Source: an uncultured Bacilli bacterium
Lineage (GTDB): Bacteria; Bacillota_I; Bacilli_A; RF39; UBA660
Assembly (NCBI GenBank): GCA_910588195.1
Contig: CAJUPN010000001.1
Span: 248,001-312,000, forward strand
Reading direction: 5' to 3'
DNA length: 64,000 bases
Shown here: positions 8,711-17,462 of the stretch, in pieces
Position numbering within the stretch: position 1 is the first letter of the stretch
Layout of the letters: every line of letters starts with the position of its first letter
Position numbers and translations under genes: made by a program
The notes under the pieces: generated by a model
Databases searched by the model: none
What the model was told of the DNA's origin: nothing
What the model saw: only the letters and a program-made list of their open reading frames with translations

Positions 8711-9100
8711 ATGAAAAATTTTAAGAAGAAAAAAGATGAGTATATTAAAATAAAAGTAGAAAAGTTAATTGATTGGAATGAAGGAAATGGAGAAGGATGT
8801 ATAGTATCAGATAGAATAACTAAAGAGGGATTTAAAGTTGGTTATATGTATAGAGAAAATCCTTCTGAAGGTAATCCTGATAGTGGTTGGCGATTTTTAG
8901 CTGGAAATGAAGATGAAGTGTATATGAATGATTCAGATAACCATCATGTATTTGCTCTTAATACTATTTGTAATTATGATAGAGATATTATTCCTTACTT
9001 GAAATCAGTGATAGGTAGTGCATATATAAGAATTAATAAATCTGAATTTATAGCTGATGATGGTGAGAAAGCTATTTTTGTAGATAAACAAGAGAGATAA
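8711..9100 (+). CDS. DUF2185 (Imm33-like) domain protein
   Basis: The sequence has the hallmark blocks of the DUF2185 family: CIVSDRIT, VGYMYRE, DSGWRFLAGNEDE and the AYIR end. Members occur as stand-alone proteins and as predicted immunity proteins of polymorphic toxins (Imm33), but no toxin gene is nearby, so a role in immunity is not supported here. Length 129 fits. It has a -10 TATAAT at 8658-8663 with a weak -35, a GGGAGAAAG RBS and its own terminator. Confidence 0.8.
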   Translation: MKNFKKKKDEYIKIKVEKLIDWNEGNGEGCIVSDRITKEGFKVGYMYRENPSEGNPDSGWRFLAGNEDEVYMNDSDNHHVFALNTICNYDRDIIPYLKSVIGSAYIRINKSEFIADDGEKAIFVDKQER

Positions 9101-9113
9101 TTTATTAAAAATA

Positions 9114-9143
9114 AAAAACTTTAAATTTTTGATTTAAAGTTTT
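9114..9143. terminator. Bidirectional terminator
   Basis: AAAACTTTAAA and TTTAAAGTTTT pair around TTTTTGA between convergent genes at 9100 and 9150. Confidence 0.75.
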
Positions 9144-9149
9144 TAGGTA

Positions 9150-9416
9150 TTATTGATGATGTCTGTGATGTTTTCCTTGTCTATTATGTTGATGTCCTGA
9201 ACTATTACAATTGTTTTCGCAAGTATTATTGTTTGGACAATTTTTAGTTTCAGTTGTTTCGTTATAATAAGGACAGTTTTCTTCGTTGTGATAAGGACAG
9301 TTTTGATTATATGTTGTTTGTTTATTTGTGTTTATATCATTGTTGTTATTTAAAGCATACACACTTGTAATCGTTAAAGTGGATGCTAATACTACGGCAA
9401 TTAAATATTTTTTCAT
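9150..9416 (-). CDS. Small secreted His/Cys-rich protein
   Basis: An 88-residue protein with a clear signal peptide (MKKYLIAVVLASTLTITSVYA). The mature part is Asn-rich with repeated NCPY/NCPN units (six cysteines in all) and a His-rich tail that ends HHRHHQ. Cys plus His clustering suggests extracellular metal binding, but this is inference. It has a good RBS (GAAGGAGAAAG) and a consensus promoter (TTGACA 9469-9464, TATAAT 9446-9441, spacer 17). It is divergent from the XRE regulator gene. Confidence 0.75.
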   Translation of the reverse strand: MKKYLIAVVLASTLTITSVYALNNNNDINTNKQTTYNQNCPYHNEENCPYYNETTETKNCPNNNTCENNCNSSGHQHNRQGKHHRHHQ

Positions 9417-9440
9417 ATATCTTTCTCCTTCTTTTTCTTG

Positions 9441-9584
9441 ATTATATAAATATTATATGATGATGTCAATTGGAAATGTAAAAGAAAAATATCTTTTACA
9501 TAGAAGTTATATAATAAATTTTGATTAGCAAAAAAGATGTATGTAAAAGACTTTTGACAGACAAAAATTTATTTGTTTTATACA
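9441..9584. promoter_or_regulatory. Divergent regulatory region with three ATGTAAAAGA boxes
   Basis: Minus promoter at 9441-9469 drives the secreted protein. Plus promoter for the XRE gene has TTGACA at 9554-9559 and TATACA near 9579-9584 (spacer 19). The decamer ATGTAAAAGA occurs at 9476-9485, inverted at 9492-9501 (forming a palindrome) and again at 9541-9550, just upstream of the plus -35. These are candidate operators, probably for the adjacent XRE protein. Confidence 0.55.
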
Positions 9585-9603
9585 ATGGAAATGGAGATGC
9601 AAA

Positions 9604-10185
9604 ATGAATATTGGTGTTCAAATAAAAAAATATAGGGAGAAACAAAATATTAGTCAAGAAGAACTTGCTTTAAAAATATTTGTTTCAAGACAAACTATTT
9701 CAAATTGGGAAAACAATAAAAGTTATCCTGATATAAATAGTTTAATTATGTTAAGTGAAATATTTAATGTATCTCTCGATGATTTTATAAAAAATGATAT
9801 AGAGGAGATGAGAAAGATTGTTGATAAAGATGTGATAAAGAAGTTTAATCTGGTAAGTTGGGCTTTTTCTTTAGAACTGATTAGTTTAGTTGTTAGTGCT
9901 TATCCGTTAGCTAAATTTTTTGATTATATTGGTATTTTTATTTGGATAATATTATTTTTCCTAACTTTGATAACAGGACATATAATAGAAAGATTTAAAA
10001 AAATTAATAATATTCAAACATTCAAAGAAATTTTAGCTTTTGTTGATGGAACTAAATTAAGTTACGAAGAAACTCAACAAGAATTGGGAAAAAGATTATA
10101 TCAAAAAATCTTATATGCAATATTAGCTGGTGTAATAGCTCTTATTGTAAGTTTAATTATAATATTTATCTTTAATAATATTTAG
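9604..10185 (+). CDS. XRE-family regulator with C-terminal membrane segments
   Basis: Residues 1-65 form a Cro/CI helix-turn-helix (IKKYREKQNISQEELALKI, then VSRQTISNWENNKSYPD). The C-terminal part has two hydrophobic stretches near 95-120 and one at 170-193, so the regulator is probably tethered to the membrane. Such HTH-TM proteins are common in Bacillota and often control their own operon. It is followed after 17 bases by a 31-residue membrane peptide with a strong RBS. Candidate operators lie upstream. Confidence 0.85.
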   Translation: MNIGVQIKKYREKQNISQEELALKIFVSRQTISNWENNKSYPDINSLIMLSEIFNVSLDDFIKNDIEEMRKIVDKDVIKKFNLVSWAFSLELISLVVSAYPLAKFFDYIGIFIWIILFFLTLITGHIIERFKKINNIQTFKEILAFVDGTKLSYEETQQELGKRLYQKILYAILAGVIALIVSLIIIFIFNNI

Positions 10186-10202
10186 AATAGGAGGAAAATA
10201 AT

Positions 10203-10298
10203 ATGGAATTTTGGATATTTATGATAGTATTTATATTTATTGGTGGAGGCTGTTCACTTACTGGTACTTGGTGGGTAAAAAAGAACAAGAAAAAGTAA
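10203..10298 (+). CDS. 31-residue single-pass membrane peptide
   Basis: Strong RBS AGGAGG lies 8 bases before the ATG. The peptide has an N-terminal hydrophobic helix (EFWIFMIVFIFIGGGC) and a Lys-rich tail (KKNKKK), which predicts a cytosolic C-terminus. It follows the XRE gene by 17 bases and precedes a terminator, so it is the second gene of that operon. Similar tiny proteins accompany HTH-membrane regulators in other Bacillota; function unknown. Confidence 0.65.
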   Translation: MEFWIFMIVFIFIGGGCSLTGTWWVKKNKKK

Positions 10299-10317
10299 TT
10301 ACAGTTTTATATTAATA

Positions 10318-10352
10318 TAAAAAGTGAGGCTTATATTTATAAGTCTTTTTAT
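10318..10352 (+). terminator. Terminator of XRE operon
   Basis: AGGCTTATA and TATAAGTCT pair around a short loop, followed by TTTTTATTT. Confidence 0.7.
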
Positions 10353-10407
10353 TTGAGTTTATTATAAAAATGTTTTATAATACTTTTCTAGTTGGGAATG
10401 GTTTTTT

Positions 10408-12186
10408 GTGAACGATATGTTTGATATAAAAATTAAAGATAAGTTACTTACTATTGGCAAAGTAATAACTTCTGTATTTGGAGATAAATATAAAGATATT
10501 ATATGCAAAAAAATAGATGAAGCCATATATATTTATTATTGTAATCATATTGGTATGGAAAAATATGCTAATGAAATGTTAGATTCTAAAAGAGATGAGT
10601 TATGTTTAAAGTTTTTATCTGTATTGGGAATCAATATTAGTAAGTACGATGGAATGTATTATAATGAAATAGCATATCAGAGATTTTTAGAAGATATTAA
10701 ACTTTTTATGGGAAATCATAATCCTTTTTTGAATGATGGACATATTTATTTGGGAATATTTTCTTTTAAAAATGAGTCCATTTTTAATGAATTAGATGAA
10801 GTATCTCAAATAGAGTTTTTAAATGACTATTTTTTTAAAGGAGAAGATGTTTTAAATGCCAATAATTATAATGATTTTAAAGAAACTAAATACTTTAAAA
10901 GATTTTATAGTAAGTTAGAAGATTATTTAAAATACTTTGAAGAATTAAAAGTTGAGTATATAAGTTATAAAAAGAAATATGCTGATTCATACTTAGAGTA
11001 TTCTTCTAGAAAAAAAGAAAGATTTGAATTTATAAAAGAACAAAATAAAGTTTCTTTATATAAAGCTATTGAAGATTCTTTGCCAGAAGCAGTTCAAGAT
11101 ATATTGAAAAGTAAATATTCTAGTAAAAAGGATAGGGCACAAATACTAGGTGATGTTGATGATGAATTGTTTGGATTTAAATGTTTTTCTACTCCTTCAA
11201 TTGAAGAAGATGTTTTGGATAGTTTATTAGATTATTTTAAATTTCTTGAAGTTATAGATGAAATTCCAACTTCTTTAAGTGAAAAGATTGAATTATATAA
11301 TAAGATAACTAAAGATGAAAAATATGAAGCGTTTATTCCTTCTTTGGAAGTGATAAGTGATATTCAAGAATATAAAAAGGAGTTATTATTTAATTCTATT
11401 CTTATGCTACTTATGGAGGATGAAACGTTTAACAAATATGCAGATTTAAATAAAATTAGTTTTGAATCTCGTTTAAATTTTGCTTCATGTATGATTAATT
11501 TATGTAATTTTGTTTCTTCTGCTAAATGTGGTAGTGATTTTGTTTCGGTATTATTTTGTACTATTGTTACTTCATCACTAGGGCATGTTGATGCTGTTAT
11601 GATTCATGAATTTATTCACCTTATTTTTCAAATTTTTGTAAATGATGAATATAAAGTTTCAGGATTTGAAATGTTATATTTGGATTGTAATAATAATAAA
11701 ATTAAAGACCCTAAAAATTTGAATCCTTATAACAATAATTACAGAATTAATGAAAGATTTAATGAGACTATTGTTGATATTCTTACGGATAAAGTTTTGT
11801 ATATGCTTCATAAAATGTGGGGAATATATTTATTTGAAGATAAGAGTTTGATAAAGCCTTATGACAATATTAATACTGATTCTATATTAAGGCGTATTTT
11901 AGAGCCATTTGTAAATGATTATTTTGATATTCTAATTGAAGCAATGATGGTGGGGGATTTAAATATTTTATATGATCGAGTAGGAAAAGATAATGTTATG
12001 AAATTAAATGAAGTTATAAATTATGTAGACTTTCTTATAGATAAGTTCCATTTAGTTAAGGAAATCGATGAAGATTCTAATTGTTCGCAAGTTTATAAAA
12101 AATATATTGAAGAAGTTGAGGAAGTCTTAAATATATATGAGCAAATGAGAAATTATGAAGATAATAAAAGTAGGAAAATTAGTTAA
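10408..12186 (+). CDS. Large protein with HExxH zinc-peptidase-like motif
   Basis: A 592-residue protein without signal peptide. HEFIH is at about residues 400-404, inside the segment AVMIHEFIHLIFQ. About 45 residues later NERFNETIVDIL supplies a Glu in the position expected for the third ligand of a gluzincin. The flanking 390-residue N-terminal part is helical and unlike any family I know. A cytosolic metalloprotease role is inferred from the motif alone. Start taken at GTG 10408 with GGGAATGG upstream; ATG 10417 is an alternative. Confidence 0.65.
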   Translation: MNDMFDIKIKDKLLTIGKVITSVFGDKYKDIICKKIDEAIYIYYCNHIGMEKYANEMLDSKRDELCLKFLSVLGINISKYDGMYYNEIAYQRFLEDIKLFMGNHNPFLNDGHIYLGIFSFKNESIFNELDEVSQIEFLNDYFFKGEDVLNANNYNDFKETKYFKRFYSKLEDYLKYFEELKVEYISYKKKYADSYLEYSSRKKERFEFIKEQNKVSLYKAIEDSLPEAVQDILKSKYSSKKDRAQILGDVDDELFGFKCFSTPSIEEDVLDSLLDYFKFLEVIDEIPTSLSEKIELYNKITKDEKYEAFIPSLEVISDIQEYKKELLFNSILMLLMEDETFNKYADLNKISFESRLNFASCMINLCNFVSSAKCGSDFVSVLFCTIVTSSLGHVDAVMIHEFIHLIFQIFVNDEYKVSGFEMLYLDCNNNKIKDPKNLNPYNNNYRINERFNETIVDILTDKVLYMLHKMWGIYLFEDKSLIKPYDNINTDSILRRILEPFVNDYFDILIEAMMVGDLNILYDRVGKDNVMKLNEVINYVDFLIDKFHLVKEIDEDSNCSQVYKKYIEEVEEVLNIYEQMRNYEDNKSRKIS

Positions 12187-12271
12187 TAATTATCCTATTT
12201 TTTTTGTTTAAATAAGTACTTCATTTTTTATGTCAATTATGCTAGAATTATGATAGTATGGTGAGGTTAAA

Positions 12272-15200
12272 ATGAGGATAAAGAAATCAACTATTTTATT
12301 ATTAATTTTTGTATTAACTATTGGATTTGCAACAATAAGTACGATTCTAAATATGAATGGAAGTTTAGCATTAGGAGAGAATGATTTAAAAGTAAAGTTT
12401 AATAGATCATTATTAAATGGAGCCAACAGGCCAACGTTCATAAATAAAGAAGGAAATATAATAACTTTTGGATCAGGAGATTTAATAGAAGAAGGCGAAT
12501 CTGTCTTAGATTATGAAGTAGTAAATATGAGTAGACAGTATGATGCTAATGTACAAGTAACATGTACAACAGATGCTAAAAATGTAACTATAAATAATCC
12601 ATCAGAGCCAACAAGATTAAATTCAGGAGATGTAATAACAGGAAATGTATCTTTAGTTTCTACAAAAAGAGAAGAGACTGGAGAAGTACCAAGTGACGCT
12701 ATAAAATTATATGATTATATAAAAGGGCAATCAAAAGGATTAGATACAACTGTTGGGCTTGATTATAATGAAGTAAATAAAGAACATGGAGTATATGAGA
12801 CAACTAGTACAGATTCAGGAAAGTCTGTATACTTTTATAGAGGATTAGTAAATAACAAAATAATCTATGCAAATAAATGTTGGGATATTGTAAGAACAAC
12901 AGAAACTGGAGGTACAAAACTTTTATATGCAGGAATACCAGTTAATGGAAGTTGTGATCAATCAAAAGTTTTATCAGGGGCAACCGAATTTATAGGTTCA
13001 TCAGTTTGGGTGGAAAAGGTAACAACTGATAAAGAAGTTGCTGATGTTGGATACATGCATGGAAAATACAATGCTTCAAGTTACGAGGAAGCTCATGAAA
13101 ACTTATATGATTCTGATATTAAAAAGAAAGTTGACAATTGGTATGAAAAAAATATAAAAGATACAAAATACGAAGAAATGTTAGAAGATACAGTATATTG
13201 TAATGATAGAAGTGTTGTAAAAGACTTTTCTACTGCAACAGGAGATATGGTTTTAAATACAACTGTTGAGTGTGAGGTAAGTGAGAGTGACCCTGATTGC
13301 AAGGATGGTAAAAAAGTAGTTGAAAATATAGTTACATTGAAAGATTATTATAAAGATAATTTAGGATATGGAACACATCCAACTTTATTTAAAGCAGCAA
13401 CAAGGTTAGGAACAGGAACTTTAGGAAATTCTACGAATCCAACTTTAAAGTGTGAACAGTTAAATGATAGATTTACTGTATCTGATAGTATTGGAAATGG
13501 AGATTTGAAATATCCAATAGCATTATTAACAGCCGATGAAGCAATTTATGCTGGTACTACCGATGGGTGGGGTAACAGGAGTAATTTTGACAATTATTTA
13601 TATCGTAAGGATCGCTTTAGCTCAAATATTGATTATACTTCTATATCATTTTGGCTGATGACTCCTTTATTTAGTCATCCTCAAGGTGGTAATATGATGT
13701 CAGTAGCTAAATATAAAAATAATGCAAGATTGGGACATGATCATATAAAATATATAACTTCTTCTATCGTCCCAACAATATCATTAAATAATGAGAACTA
13801 TATAGTATCGGGAGAAGAAAGTGTAGATGATCCTTTCATATTATTTACAAAGGGAACAGTAAGTGATAAGGTAACATGTACATTAGATATGCAAAGAATA
13901 GAAAGAGAAGAATTAGGAGAAGAATTTGATGGAGTAAGATCTTTGTATGAATCGGTAAAGTTATTATCATTAGGAACAGATAAAGAGAATAATATAAATT
14001 ATAATAAGATATCAAGTGATAGTAATGGAAAAGGTGTGTATGAGACAAGTGATACAGATTCAGGAAAGAAAGTATATTTTTATCGAGGAAATGTAGAAGA
14101 TAATAATGTCATATTTGCAGATAAATGTTGGCAAATAGTGAGAACAACATCAAGTAATGGAACGAAGTTAATATATAATGGAGAAGTATTAGAAGATGGA
14201 AGTTGTAATAGCAGTGGAGAAGAAAGAGGAATTGGATTAAGTTCTTGGAATTCTGTTTATGGAGATAATACATATGCAGGATATATGTATGGAACACCAA
14301 ATGCAAGTACTTATGAAGAGACACATCAGCCAGTTTCAGATACAGTCATAAAGACCATGATAGATAGTTGGTATGAAGAGAATATAAAGGATACTAAATA
14401 TGAAGAGTTGTTAGAAGATATCGTGTTTTGTAATGAAAAGTCAGTAGAGATAGATTTTTCAAATTATACATATCCAGGGTGGTTAAAAGTAGATAATTAT
14501 AAAAATGATGGATCAGGAACAAAGAATACATTGTATCAAGGAAGTGGACGAGTAGGAATAAATGCAGGAATAACTAAGCCAACATTGACATGTAGTCAGT
14601 TAAATGACCGATTCACTGTAAGTAATAGTATCGGAAATGGAGCATTAAAATATCCAATTGGTCTTTTAAGTGCCGATGAAGTAGTGTATGCAGGATCAAC
14701 AGGAGGATTCCAAGGAAAAAATACTGAGGCCAATAATTTTGATTATTATTTATTTGTTGGAGGAAAACACACATGGACAATGACACCACATCGAGCAGAT
14801 GCCAATAATATAATGTTGGTAATAGGAGCCGAAGGAAATATCGGAAATGAAGTAGTGCAGATGGATAATGTTTTAGTAAGACCAGTAATCTCGATTAGAA
14901 GTGATATAATGATAGTCGATGGAAATGGAACAAAAATATCACCATATATCTTAAAAGCAAAAAAAGAAGTAGATGAAAGTAAAATACCAAGTGAATGGAA
15001 AGATAATGGAATATTTAAAGAATATTATGTAGATGCCTATACAAAATTAAATACATTAACAGTAGAAGAAAAAGTTGGACAGTTAATAATGGCTCATCAT
15101 AATCAGAAAACAGCAATAGAAGGTGTAACTAAATATAATATTGGTGGATATACATACTTTGAACCAGACTTCTTAGGAAAAACAGAAGGAGAAGTCAAGA

Positions 15201-16072
15201 AGATGATAGCTGATGAACAAGCAGCAAGTAAAATACCATTAATAACAGCTGTTGATGAAGAAGGTGGAAGAGTAGTAAGAATATCTTCAAATACTAGTTT
15301 AGTAAGTAATGAGATGAGTAAATATCCAAATTTATTCTATACTAATATAAATAATAAAAATGCCTGGAAGTTATCGAAAGATTTATATAGAGAGTCAGGA
15401 AATAATTTTACTTTAATAGAACAAGAAACAAGAGTAAAAAGTGCAGTATTAAAAAGATTAGGATTAAATGTTAATTTTGCACCAGTAGTAGATATGGCAA
15501 TAGAAGGAGCATATATTTCTGATCGTGTAATCGGATTAGATGCTAGAGGAACAGCAGAGTATGGAAAAACAGTAATAAAAACAAGTAAAGAAACAGGAGT
15601 TTCATACTGTTTAAAACACTTCCCAGGGTATGGAAACAATTCAGATACTCATGATACAGGAAGTGTAGATAATAAAACATTAGAAGAATTAATGGAAAAT
15701 GATATCGTACCATTTAAAGAATCTATAGATAATGGGGCAGAAATTATTATGGTTGCTCATAACACAGTAGCAGCAATAGATTCAAATAATCCAGCATCTT
15801 TATCAAAAGGAGTGCATGATTTATTAGTAAATGAGCTAAACTTCACTGGAATAATGATAACTGATGCTTTAGATATGGGAGCAACAAAAGATATACCAGA
15901 TAAGTTTGTTAAAGCAGTAAAAGCAGGAAATCATTTATTACTAGTACAAGATTATGCTCGAGCATATACTGAACTAAATGAAGCTGTAAAAAATGGAAGC
16001 ATAAGTGAAGATGAATTAAATAAACAAGTCTTCAAAGTATTAGCTTGGAAATATTATAAAGGTCTTTTATAG
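12272..16072 (+). CDS. Membrane-anchored modular surface protein with C-terminal GH3 glycosidase
   Basis: 1266 residues. Residues 6-26 are a hydrophobic signal-anchor, followed by a TasA/SipW-substrate-like beta module (to about 150) also found in the proteins at 34088 and 49085. Two related modules follow at about 155-530 and 540-905; each has a CWxIVRTT core and ends in a D-x-PF/Y-IL element. Residues about 925-1266 are a GH3 domain of NagZ type: EEKVGQLI, KHFPGYGNNSDTH (about 1115-1127) and the nucleophile candidate Asp1198 in ITDALDMG. GH3 enzymes of this type remove beta-linked N-acetylhexosamine from cell-wall or host glycans. No LPXTG signal is present. ATG has a GGTGAGG RBS. Confidence 0.85.
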   Translation: MRIKKSTILLLIFVLTIGFATISTILNMNGSLALGENDLKVKFNRSLLNGANRPTFINKEGNIITFGSGDLIEEGESVLDYEVVNMSRQYDANVQVTCTTDAKNVTINNPSEPTRLNSGDVITGNVSLVSTKREETGEVPSDAIKLYDYIKGQSKGLDTTVGLDYNEVNKEHGVYETTSTDSGKSVYFYRGLVNNKIIYANKCWDIVRTTETGGTKLLYAGIPVNGSCDQSKVLSGATEFIGSSVWVEKVTTDKEVADVGYMHGKYNASSYEEAHENLYDSDIKKKVDNWYEKNIKDTKYEEMLEDTVYCNDRSVVKDFSTATGDMVLNTTVECEVSESDPDCKDGKKVVENIVTLKDYYKDNLGYGTHPTLFKAATRLGTGTLGNSTNPTLKCEQLNDRFTVSDSIGNGDLKYPIALLTADEAIYAGTTDGWGNRSNFDNYLYRKDRFSSNIDYTSISFWLMTPLFSHPQGGNMMSVAKYKNNARLGHDHIKYITSSIVPTISLNNENYIVSGEESVDDPFILFTKGTVSDKVTCTLDMQRIEREELGEEFDGVRSLYESVKLLSLGTDKENNINYNKISSDSNGKGVYETSDTDSGKKVYFYRGNVEDNNVIFADKCWQIVRTTSSNGTKLIYNGEVLEDGSCNSSGEERGIGLSSWNSVYGDNTYAGYMYGTPNASTYEETHQPVSDTVIKTMIDSWYEENIKDTKYEELLEDIVFCNEKSVEIDFSNYTYPGWLKVDNYKNDGSGTKNTLYQGSGRVGINAGITKPTLTCSQLNDRFTVSNSIGNGALKYPIGLLSADEVVYAGSTGGFQGKNTEANNFDYYLFVGGKHTWTMTPHRADANNIMLVIGAEGNIGNEVVQMDNVLVRPVISIRSDIMIVDGNGTKISPYILKAKKEVDESKIPSEWKDNGIFKEYYVDAYTKLNTLTVEEKVGQLIMAHHNQKTAIEGVTKYNIGGYTYFEPDFLGKTEGEVKKMIADEQAASKIPLITAVDEEGGRVVRISSNTSLVSNEMSKYPNLFYTNINNKNAWKLSKDLYRESGNNFTLIEQETRVKSAVLKRLGLNVNFAPVVDMAIEGAYISDRVIGLDARGTAEYGKTVIKTSKETGVSYCLKHFPGYGNNSDTHDTGSVDNKTLEELMENDIVPFKESIDNGAEIIMVAHNTVAAIDSNNPASLSKGVHDLLVNELNFTGIMITDALDMGATKDIPDKFVKAVKAGNHLLLVQDYARAYTELNEAVKNGSISEDELNKQVFKVLAWKYYKGLL

Positions 16073-16100
16073 AAAGAATAGCAATATTCTTTCTTTTTTG
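16071..16100 (+). terminator. Terminator after the GH3 surface gene
   Basis: AGAAAGAATA and TATTCTTTCT pair around GCAA, followed by TTTTTT. Confidence 0.9.
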
Positions 16101-16135
16101 ATATAATAATTTTTACTAGATTGGAGAGGATATGA

Positions 16136-16774
16136 ATGAGAGAATTATATAATAAACTTTTTAATATAATAGTAAATAAAAAAAGTGATAGGAATGACTT
16201 AATTTATGAAGCTATCAACCTTTTTTTAGAGCATTCTGATGAGATGAGTATGGATGAGTTTTTTACTATTAGAGAATTTTTAAGAATTTTGTCTTCTAAG
16301 AATGATTTGTCAGTAGAATCATTAGATGCTGAAAAGCCTGTGCTTACACTTGATGATTTAATAATAAAATTACAAATTCCAAAGTTGTCTATGAACCCAT
16401 CAACGTTCTTTAAAGAAGAAAAGCATTATACTAGTTCAAATGCTTTATATGATGATTTTAGATTAGTTCTTTTAAATAAAGATTCTTTTAAAACTAAACA
16501 TAAGGATTATATCCATAATTGGTGTTTAATGGTTGCAAGAATTGTTTCAGATGAACTTGAAAAAATGGAATTAGAAGAAGATGAGAATTTAATACAGTTT
16601 AAGTATCTTTTGCATTTAATAATATCTGGCTATGGTGTGGAAGAAAATGCAGAACACTTATCAGAACTTGATGAAAGAGTTAATATACAAAGGGAAAAAG
16701 TAACAGAAGCTTCTATTCTCGTTTTATTTAAAAAATATATGAAAGGTAAACGCCTAGAAAAAATAACACGTTAA
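16136..16774 (+). CDS. Unknown soluble helical protein
   Basis: 212 residues, charged, mostly helical, with no signal peptide or membrane segment and no motif that I recognise. ATG 16136 follows GGAGAGGA by 6 bases; the ATG at 16132 runs into a stop. It is flanked by terminators on both sides and is therefore a single-gene unit. Confidence 0.65.
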   Translation: MRELYNKLFNIIVNKKSDRNDLIYEAINLFLEHSDEMSMDEFFTIREFLRILSSKNDLSVESLDAEKPVLTLDDLIIKLQIPKLSMNPSTFFKEEKHYTSSNALYDDFRLVLLNKDSFKTKHKDYIHNWCLMVARIVSDELEKMELEEDENLIQFKYLLHLIISGYGVEENAEHLSELDERVNIQREKVTEASILVLFKKYMKGKRLEKITR

Positions 16775-16788
16775 AAGCGTGTTATTTT
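16759..16788. terminator. Bidirectional terminator
   Basis: AAAATAACACG and CGTGTTATTTT form a perfect 11-bp stem around TTAAAAG between convergent genes. Confidence 0.88.
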
Positions 16789-16802
16789 ACATTTAAATAT
16801 TT

Positions 16803-17147
16803 CTAATTAGATACATGTTCTGATATCCATTCGTAATACTTTTTACGTTTTAGAATAGATAATTTATATTTATCGCCATTATTCATTGTTAGTAAAATTC
16901 CAAAAGGGAAGAAAGGTGGCGTTAGACATGTTTTTACAGTGCTTATATCTTTTATATCAATTTCCCAACTGACACTTTCCGTTCCAAATAATCCTGATGC
17001 TAAAAATGCAATCCTTTTATCTGTAAAATAATATCTTCCTGATACTTGTTTGTTAATGGTGAATTTTGGCATTTTCCAACAATCACCAGCTACATTTCCA
17101 GCAAATAATTGTTCATCTTTTTTTGTTTCAAATAATTTTTTTCCCAT
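16803..17147 (-). CDS. GRAM/PH-like domain protein
   Basis: A 114-residue protein in which YYFTDKRIAFLAS, WEIDIKDISTVK and NGDKYKLSI mark the beta-strand pattern of bacterial GRAM or PH-like domains. These small proteins are thought to bind membranes or partner proteins; the ligand is unknown. RBS AAGGAG lies upstream of the ATG. It stands alone. Confidence 0.65.
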   Translation of the reverse strand: MGKKLFETKKDEQLFAGNVAGDCWKMPKFTINKQVSGRYYFTDKRIAFLASGLFGTESVSWEIDIKDISTVKTCLTPPFFPFGILLTMNNGDKYKLSILKRKKYYEWISEHVSN

Positions 17148-17462
17148 ATTAATCTCCTTTTAAATCTTTATTACTAGATAATTATATCATTAAAAAACTA
17201 AATTTAAAATAGATACTTTTTTATAAAGAAATAAAGGGGATTATTGTGACGATTGATGTTAGAAAATATAAATTGTTTTAAGTAATGTATATATCTTATT
17301 ATCTTTATATCATTTTAATTGTTCATTGTTCAAAAGTTATGAAGTAAATATAAGAAGTTATTTAGTATAGTGGTTATCTTTTGTGCGTTATTTTACATTT
17401 AAATTTACAAATATAATTTATTAAAAGAGATATTTAATGTATAATAAAATTAGGGTGATATT
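17148..17462. other. Intergenic region without a recognisable gene
   Basis: About 315 bases, very A/T-rich. I see a -10-like TATAAT at 17440-17445 for ftsK but no convincing -35. The 18-mer GTTATTTTACATTTAAAT at 17387-17404 is an exact copy of 16781-16798. No RNA gene or ORF with RBS is evident. Confidence 0.4.

Noticed and set aside
8711..9100. DUF2185 protein as an immunity gene of a toxin system
   Set aside because: No polymorphic toxin, secretion gene or second immunity gene nearby; family also has stand-alone members.
16781..17404. Exact 18-bp direct repeat flanking the GRAM-domain gene, as for an insertion
   Set aside because: No transposase or terminal inverted repeats, and the sequence is A/T-rich, partly from a terminator stem; too weak for a mobile element.
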